From positions 1 through 26,834 of the forward strand of contig JANRLS010000208.1 of NCBI GenBank assembly GCA_033762315.1: 26,834 nt of DNA, given 5' to 3'. Positions within the stretch are counted from its first letter, which is position 1. Each line of letters starts with the position of its first letter. Source of the stretch: CAYLLN01 sp033762315. GTDB taxonomy: Bacteria > Planctomycetota > Planctomycetia > Pirellulales > Pirellulaceae. The position numbers and the translations under genes were made by a program. Of the stretch, positions 22,546 to 26,834 are shown one piece after another. The notes under the pieces were generated by a model. That model saw nothing but the letters and a program-made list of their open reading frames with translations. It was not told the origin of the DNA and made no database searches.

Positions 22546-23235
22546 CTACGTGCGTTGGTAGTCGTCGCGGTAACGCTGGATCAATTCGCGGACGGTCCGG
22601 CCCTTCCACGGTCCGCCCTGTTGAGTACGGCGGTTTTCCTGGTTGAGAATTTCCGCGATCTTGTCATACGACAGGCGCTTTGCCTTCGGAGGCTTTCTGC
22701 GAAGGGCTGCCATCCGCTCCAAGGTCTCCTGCTCCTGGGGCGTGCAACCAAACCGAGGACGCCCCGGACTGTCGGCCTTCAGGAGCGTCTTGCTGAACGA
22801 TATCAACTGCCTCATCTCCCGCAGGGATGACCGACGGTGCTGAGGGCTGCATTTCAGGATTTCCTCCTTCCAGCGGTATCTGTCGTCTCGTAACCAGCCG
22901 CCGCTGACGACGTTGTGAAGAAGAACATTCCGGTCGCGAAGCCAGGCCATGAGGCGGGCCAGAAGTGCATCGCTGATCCCAAGTCCAAACAGGTCGTAAA
23001 ACACCACCGCTTCCGTACGATCGCGCGTAATCTTGCCCAACAGTCGTGCGAGGCCGAGGCGTTCTGTGGCCCGACATGATCCGTCATCAGACTCGATCGA
23101 CTGTAACTCCAGTCTGAGCGGGTAATTCAAACAGTACTTTTCCAGTTCATTCTGGTGATGCCGGAGTTGGGTCCTCAGGCAACGATCGGTGTCGTCCTGG
23201 CCGGCAATCTCAAAATAGGCAATCGCTGGGGCCAT
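22546..23235 (-). CDS. serine-recombinase-fold protein lacking catalytic residues
   Basis: The 229-residue sequence aligns by eye with the resolvase/invertase fold plus a Recombinase-type DNA-binding domain. AIAYFEIAG (residues 4-12) sits where the Y-x-R-x-S catalytic motif belongs, SDDGSCRATERLG (49-61) where DxGxSG...RPG belongs, and FYDLFGLGIS (79-88) where the RLxR helix belongs. The C-terminal half has LSYDKIAEILNQENRRTQQG and W210, typical of the Recombinase domain. The nucleophile Ser is Ala11, Arg is Glu9, and both RLxR arginines are Gly. Strand exchange is therefore unlikely. It may be a domesticated DNA-binding protein or a decaying integrase. The ATG at 23,235 follows an AT-rich leader; it has its own terminator. 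Confidence 0.7.
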   Translation of the reverse strand: MAPAIAYFEIAGQDDTDRCLRTQLRHHQNELEKYCLNYPLRLELQSIESDDGSCRATERLGLARLLGKITRDRTEAVVFYDLFGLGISDALLARLMAWLRDRNVLLHNVVSGGWLRDDRYRWKEEILKCSPQHRRSSLREMRQLISFSKTLLKADSPGRPRFGCTPQEQETLERMAALRRKPPKAKRLSYDKIAEILNQENRRTQQGGPWKGRTVRELIQRYRDDYQRT

Positions 23236-23548
23236 TGAGGTTCATCCAATGGGATGCAAATGGACAGATTGTCGCCTAATATATTCCTACAAATCGTTGT
23301 AAGTCCATATTTTACAAATAGTTACCGATTGTTTCTAGTGTCAGGTCGGCTCCATGGCCAGAAAATGTTCTAAGTCTCGTAGCTATCGATACTTAATGAC
23401 GGTTGACGCGTTTGAGGGCCGGCCAGACCCCGCCGGGCAGGCTCGGGTATCGACAGCTTACGAAACGGTACACCGAGCGGCAGCAGTCACGGTGAATCGG
23501 CCTTCGAAACGTTTTAGAACAGGTCCAACTTTTTACGGGGCAGAAAAC
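23236..23548. other. AT-rich divergent intergenic region with palindromes
   Basis: This region separates the minus-strand recombinase-like gene from the plus-strand paralog. It is clearly AT-richer up to about 23,345. The palindrome tacaaatcgttgta (23288-23301) and the arms atggac/gtccat (23260-23265, 23303-23308) could be operator sites. The open frame of the next gene extends back to an ATG at 23,354, but that part has no counterpart in its paralog and is treated as leader. Confidence 0.45.
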
Positions 23549-24079
23549 ATGAAAGCAGGATCCGGTGATCGCGGGGGAATGCCAGTTGACGCCCAGGTCG
23601 AAGCGGAGAAAAAAGCTACGCGGACGATTTGCGAAGCCTTCATAGCGCGAGGTGATGTCCGGCTGGCTGCCGGCAATATCGTAGGCGCCCTGAAGAGCTA
23701 CGAGCAGGCGATGATCCTTAAGGACTGGCAGGATCATGAGCCGTGCCCCGGCGCGGCGTTCGAGAAGCACGCAGATGTTTTGTGCAAGGTGAGTTGTTTT
23801 TTTCAGGGCAAATCTGAACCGGGCACCACAGTCGATCCCGGCTATTATGTCGTGATGGATGGCAATCCCATTTGGCACATGCCGCTACGAGATTACATGC
23901 TGGAGACGGCAATATTTCGTGCCAACAATCTCGCGGGTGATGAGGAGGAACGCAGCTTTCTTTACACCGACGAGAAGATAATTGATACACGAGAGCCGGT
24001 TTTCGTCTTCGGGTACGATGGCAAAACCTTGACGCTGATCCACCGAGTGGAAGTGTCGGACGAGGAAGATGACACTTGA
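23549..24079 (+). CDS. hypothetical protein, paralog A of a duplicated pair
   Basis: I do not recognise the family. The 176-residue protein has a helical TPR-like stretch RTICEAFIARGDVRLAAGNI then VGALKSYEQAMIL (about residues 25-57), a Cys-containing middle, then a beta-rich part (YYVVMDGNPIW; PVFVFGYDGKTLTLIHRVEV) and an acidic end. The start at 23549 is chosen because it places exactly 31 residues up to the shared CEAF motif, as in paralog B at 24,319, and gggg lies about 11 bases upstream; an in-frame ATG exists at 23,354. A remnant of the zinc-ribbon gene follows. No signal peptide or membrane segment is seen. Function unknown. Confidence 0.65.
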   Translation: MKAGSGDRGGMPVDAQVEAEKKATRTICEAFIARGDVRLAAGNIVGALKSYEQAMILKDWQDHEPCPGAAFEKHADVLCKVSCFFQGKSEPGTTVDPGYYVVMDGNPIWHMPLRDYMLETAIFRANNLAGDEEERSFLYTDEKIIDTREPVFVFGYDGKTLTLIHRVEVSDEEDDT

Positions 24080-24105
24080 ATCAGTAGTGACGGCTGTGAT
24101 GGTAC

Positions 24106-24141
24106 GATGACTACGACGACGAGGAAATACAGTCAAGAACA
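24106..24141 (+). pseudogene. short remnant of the zinc-ribbon gene (copy 2)
   Basis: gactacgacgacgaggaaat at 24109-24128 is identical to the segment coding DYDDEEI in the intact zinc-ribbon gene. The following cagtcaagaacaacaattcc resembles cagccagggccatcaattcc in copy 3. The cysteine knuckles are lost, so it cannot make a zinc ribbon. It lies 27 bases after paralog A. Confidence 0.6.
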
Positions 24142-24318
24142 ACAATTCCAGGCAGGCCGATAATGAGTAGAAGTCAACCAAACAATTGCACATATGCGTG
24201 AATGGCGCGGAACTACCGGACTGATGCGACCAGTACAGTATCAGGAGTGAATGGGGACGTCATGTGAAGCTGATTGTAGCAGATCAATGTCTCCATACTA
24301 TTTAAGTGAGAACTAACC

Positions 24319-24858
24319 ATGAATCCAGAATCCCCGATCAGTAGCGGAACTGAAAACGACGTATGGATTGAACACGAGGTATCTGCCTCGCGGACGATTT
24401 GCGAGGCCTTCATAGCGCGAGGTGATATCCGGCTGACAGCAGGCCGTTTAGTTGACGCGGTTCGGGATTACGAGGCAGCAATGCTCCTCAATCACTTATG
24501 CGAAGAAGTGCCGTGTCCGGCTGCGGCCTGCGAAAGGCATGAAAGCGCCGTCTTTGAGTTGATATGCCTTTTCGAGGGCCGGCCTCGCATGCAAATCACT
24601 ATTGACGCAGGTTTCCTTGTTGTGATGGATGGCAATGTTATTCAGTCCTATCGCCGTTCGAGTGATCCAAGCTCCCGCGAAATGAATCGGCAATGGGCAA
24701 TAGACCATGCGAACGAGCTCGCGGCAGATATCGAACAACGTTCGATATTGGATGCCGACGGTCGAATTGCAGGGAGCGACCATTCCGCATTCGTGTTTGA
24801 GCACGATGGTACAACTCCAGTACTAATCCATAAAGCAGAACCAATGGATGAATCGTAG
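24319..24858 (+). CDS. hypothetical protein, paralog B of a duplicated pair
   Basis: This 179-residue protein is a paralog of the gene at 23,549. It shares RTICEAFIARGDIRLTAG, a following VDAVRDYEAAMLL helix, PCPAAACERHE, a beta segment LVVMDGNVI and the C-terminal AFVFEHDGTTPVLIHKAEP. The N-terminal 21 residues differ, while the block coding for the CEAF motif is nearly identical in DNA. The ATG at 24319 follows an AT-rich leader with a weak agtgag. Its TAG stop is followed in the same frame, with no further stop for 39 codons, by a zinc-ribbon remnant. No family or function is recognised. TPR-like helical content suggests a protein-interaction role, which is inference. Confidence 0.65.
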   Translation: MNPESPISSGTENDVWIEHEVSASRTICEAFIARGDIRLTAGRLVDAVRDYEAAMLLNHLCEEVPCPAAACERHESAVFELICLFEGRPRMQITIDAGFLVVMDGNVIQSYRRSSDPSSREMNRQWAIDHANELAADIEQRSILDADGRIAGSDHSAFVFEHDGTTPVLIHKAEPMDES

Positions 24859-24978
24859 AGTTCGTTTCGGATCACCTGGTGCCCCGATTGCGGCACTTCG
24901 TTCGACTACGACGACGAGGAAATTCAGCCAGGGCCATCAATTCCGACGGGACTGGTGAAGGACGAGCCAGCGATCTGA
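24859..24978 (+). pseudogene. 3'-half remnant of the zinc-ribbon gene (copy 3)
   Basis: Bases 24872-24924 match 22337-22389 of the intact gene with 3 differences in 53 positions. The encoded ITWCPDCGTSFDYDDEEI keeps one Cys-x2-Cys knuckle; the first knuckle and start codon are missing. It is in frame with paralog B, separated only by the TAG stop, and ends at TGA 24976-24978. It could be a dead fragment or a 39-residue readthrough extension of paralog B. Confidence 0.65.
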
Positions 24979-24997
24979 AATGTTGGTTTGTGACTGC

Positions 24998-25585
24998 TCA
25001 ATGCCGATCCGGAATCGAACGCTCGAACACATCGCGTGACTTCTCTCCCCACCCCAGTATGGTCATCGCCTGCCGCAAGGCCATGCGGAACCGCTTACGG
25101 CGTGCCGTCAAGGTTTTTGGGTGCACTTTGCCATCTTTTGGGACCGCGAGCAATGTGTCCACTTTCACCACCTCCGAGCTAATCCACTCCACCCGGGGAT
25201 CGGAAACCCCCTCCCGCACGACGGCGATTATCTCCTGAACCAACGCTTCGGTATCGAGCGGTTTGTTTGGGGGACGGACGTTTCTAGACTTCCCCTTTGA
25301 ACAACTCGCGGTTTTCAAATCCAGATCGACAACCCATTCGTGGATTTCGGCCCTGGAGGAGCCAAGGACCGTTCCCCCGTGCCGCTCCATTTGAAAGCCG
25401 AGTTCTGGCGGATTCCAGGTAGGCTTTTCAAGCCGATCATGAAGTTTCCACGGTTCCATCTTCTCGGCAGTACCACCATCAAACTCGTCCCAGCACGCCG
25501 CAAGCAGCGAAGTCAATTGTGTGACATCTGCAATGGGACCTGGAGGAACGCTCTGCAGCCAGGTTTGAAGCCGCGCCAGTGACAT
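24998..25585 (-). CDS. conserved-looking hypothetical protein
   Basis: The minus-strand frame from the ATG at 25,585 gives 195 residues (MSLARLQTWLQ...). Notable are an internal WDEFDGGTAEKMEPWKLHDR segment with FQMERHGGTVLGSSRAEIHEW after it, which I associate with a widespread uncharacterised family, and a basic C-terminal half (TLTARRKRFRMALRQAMTIL). A longer TTG-started form from 25,630 is possible, but the ATG fits better. It converges on the zinc-ribbon remnant, with 19 bp between them, and diverges from the DUF932 gene. There is no signal peptide or membrane segment. The basic, Arg-rich end suggests nucleic-acid binding, which is speculation. Confidence 0.6.
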   Translation of the reverse strand: MSLARLQTWLQSVPPGPIADVTQLTSLLAACWDEFDGGTAEKMEPWKLHDRLEKPTWNPPELGFQMERHGGTVLGSSRAEIHEWVVDLDLKTASCSKGKSRNVRPPNKPLDTEALVQEIIAVVREGVSDPRVEWISSEVVKVDTLLAVPKDGKVHPKTLTARRKRFRMALRQAMTILGWGEKSRDVFERSIPDRH

Positions 25586-25706
25586 GGGGAGTTTCGCTGT
25601 CGAGAGTCGAGGACCGGGGGTTGGCAGCAACGACGGCCGCCACCGAATTCAGGTGCTCAGCCGGGTATGCCATTTTAGGGACAACGACACACCAGGGAGA
25701 CCAGGC

Positions 25707-26684
25707 ATGGCCCACGAACTCGCGGAAGTAAACGGCAAGACCAGCATGGCGTTCTTCGGAGAAACGCCCTGGCACGGGCTGGGAACCCGGCTCGATAACC
25801 CGGCCACCGCGGCGGAGGCCATCGTGGCCGCCGGACTGGACTACGAGGTCGATCTGATCGGCCTGACCACGCTGGACGGAATCCCGGTGAGCCAACGGAA
25901 GGCCGTAGTCCGGGACGATACGGGGGACGTGCTGGGCGTGGTCGGCAACAGCTACGTGCCGATCCAGAACGCGCGAGCTTTTGAGTTCCTTGACTCGGTC
26001 GTGGCCGATGGGAGCCTGCGATACCACACGGCGGGAGCCCTGGGGCACGGGGAACGAGTTTGGATGCTGGCCAAGCTCCCCGGCCACATCCGCGTCAACG
26101 GAACGGACGATATCACGGAAAAGTTCCTGCTGCTCAGCAACAGCCACAACGGAACGTCCGCGATGCGGGTCTTTTTCACACCGATCCGGGTCGTCTGCGC
26201 CAACACGCTCGCGGTGGCTCATCGGAGAGGCCAGGGTATGGGCGTCGCCATCCTGCACAAAGGCGACCTGCAAGAGAAGATCGGCGAGGCTCAGAAGGTA
26301 TTGGGGATCGCTCACCGATTCTACGACGACTTGCAGATTAAGGTGGATCACCTAGCCCGGCACTTCCCGACCGCGGGGCAGATCGACGATTTCTTCCATA
26401 AGCTGTTCCCCGATCCCCCGGATGCCGGCCGGACACGGGCGGAGAACACCAGGCAGGAACTCCATCGGCTATTCGAGGCCGGGAAAGGGCAGGACATCGA
26501 GGGGATCCGCCACAGTGCCTGGGCGGCCCTGAACGCGGTGACGGAGTATGTCGATCACCACCGCCCCACGCGGGCGAAATGCGAGCAGGAACGGGCCAGT
26601 CGCCGGCTGCAGTCGCAATGGTTCGGCTCCGGGGCGCAACTCAAAGCTAAGGCGTGGGAGTTGGCGCTCGGCATGGCAACGTGA
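25707..26684 (+). CDS. DUF932 phage/plasmid-like protein
   Basis: The 325-residue protein has the DUF932 pattern: N-terminal MAHELAEVNGKTSMAFFGET with PWHGLGTRL, then KAVVRDDTGDVLGVVGNSYV, FEFLDSVV, ERVWMLAKLPG and the hallmark LLSNSHNGTSAMRVFFTPIR with VVCANTLAVA. Family knowledge: DUF932 proteins are common on phages, plasmids and integrated elements and have no firmly established function. The ATG at 25707 is preferred over the upstream ATG at 25,584 because the family begins at MAHEL and aggga lies about 10 bases upstream. The first 40 residues are related to the TIGR03299-type form. Its presence supports a mobile-element origin for this end of the window. Confidence 0.85.
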   Translation: MAHELAEVNGKTSMAFFGETPWHGLGTRLDNPATAAEAIVAAGLDYEVDLIGLTTLDGIPVSQRKAVVRDDTGDVLGVVGNSYVPIQNARAFEFLDSVVADGSLRYHTAGALGHGERVWMLAKLPGHIRVNGTDDITEKFLLLSNSHNGTSAMRVFFTPIRVVCANTLAVAHRRGQGMGVAILHKGDLQEKIGEAQKVLGIAHRFYDDLQIKVDHLARHFPTAGQIDDFFHKLFPDPPDAGRTRAENTRQELHRLFEAGKGQDIEGIRHSAWAALNAVTEYVDHHRPTRAKCEQERASRRLQSQWFGSGAQLKAKAWELALGMAT

Positions 26685-26717
26685 CAAATTAGAGTTCTCG
26701 ACTAATCTCGATCTTGC

Positions 26718-26741
26718 ATCCTCGATGAGGCCGACGAGGAT
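26718..26741. repeat. 7-bp inverted repeat after the DUF932 gene
   Basis: atcctcg (26718-26724) and cgaggat (26735-26741) pair perfectly around a 10-base loop. There is no following T-run, so it is only a weak terminator candidate for the DUF932 gene. Confidence 0.3.
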
Positions 26742-26769
26742 AATGATCAGCGGCACATGCCTCGCGAAG

Positions 26770-26824
26770 TTACGGGATTGATTGGGACGATTGACCTAAC
26801 AGTTCTTCGAGTCGCTTTAATGTA
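26770..26824 (-). CDS. possible C-terminus of a minus-strand gene running off the window
   Basis: On the minus strand the window edge opens in a frame encoding VLDTLKRLEELLGQSSQSIP followed by TAA at 26770-26772. The amphipathic LDTLKRLEELLG helix looks protein-like, and the gene would converge on the DUF932 gene. With only 17 codons this is a suggestion, not an identification. Confidence 0.25.
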
Positions 26825-26834
26825 TCCAGCACTC

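Noticed and set aside
21995..22561. 188-codon plus-strand ORF over the zinc-ribbon gene
   Set aside because: No recognisable pattern; the overlapping short frame has two Cys-x2-Cys knuckles and damaged copies downstream, so it is the better gene.
23354..23548. N-terminal extension of paralog A from an upstream ATG
   Set aside because: The extension has no counterpart in paralog B, whereas the start at 23,549 gives exactly equal N-terminal length in both paralogs.
1..26824. CRISPR array, tRNA or rRNA genes
   Set aside because: No regularly spaced direct repeats with unique spacers, no cloverleaf with a T-loop gttcgaatc-type core, and no rRNA-like sequence were seen.
21911..26824. Attachment-site repeats bounding an integrated element
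   Set aside because: I looked for matching direct repeats at the edges of the accessory region and found none I could support; the right edge may lie outside the window.

Overview
The window looks like the chromosome of a GC-rich, Gram-negative-type bacterium, most probably a planctomycete of the Pirellulales type. This is an inference with no database support. It rests on the nuo gene order with separate nuoC and nuoD, the near absence of Shine-Dalgarno sequences in the operon, a lysine-rich DNA-binding mini-protein, an lpxB gene, a small zinc ribbon resembling the N-terminus of planctomycete Ser/Thr kinases as I remember it, and several palindromic repeat families that I associate with these genomes.

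Region 1 (1-15,366, + strand) is a nearly complete complex I operon, nuoB-C-D-E-F-G-H-I-J-K-L-M-N, with nuoA presumably just upstream. NuoE/F/G form the NADH-oxidising module, NuoB/C/D/I the quinone-reducing connection, and NuoH/J/K/L/M/N the membrane proton-pumping arm. All expected cluster ligands are visible, including four cysteines spaced like the N7 site in a short NuoG. Junctions E/F, I/J, J/K, K/L and L/M are overlapping or nearly so. Every longer junction carries a palindromic or inverted repeat of one of several unrelated kinds. Repeat-like sequence is also translated in frame inside NuoG and NuoL and supplies the C-terminal tails of NuoM and NuoN.

Region 2 (15,367-18,600, +) holds a promoter, a PAS / degenerate AAA+ / Fis-type regulator, a small hypothetical protein, an Mrp/ApbC-type iron-sulfur carrier ATPase and a strong terminator. 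An Fe-S carrier beside complex I is a sensible pairing, but a functional link is inference.

Region 3 (18,600-21,910, mostly - strand) holds a 23-residue Lys/Ala peptide, about 500 bp of CG-alternating sequence without a credible gene, a site-2-protease-type membrane metalloprotease, and lipid-A-disaccharide synthase (lpxB). A strong minus-strand terminator at 21,879-21,910 has no recognised gene feeding it.

Region 4 (21,911-26,824) is an accessory, partly AT-richer region. It contains a free-standing zinc-ribbon protein, a serine-recombinase-fold protein that has lost its catalytic residues, two paralogous small proteins each followed by a broken copy of the zinc-ribbon gene, a hypothetical minus-strand gene, and a DUF932 phage/plasmid-type protein. 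This reads as a rearranged, possibly mobile-element-derived locus in which a two-gene unit has been duplicated. It is the best candidate in the window for something undescribed.
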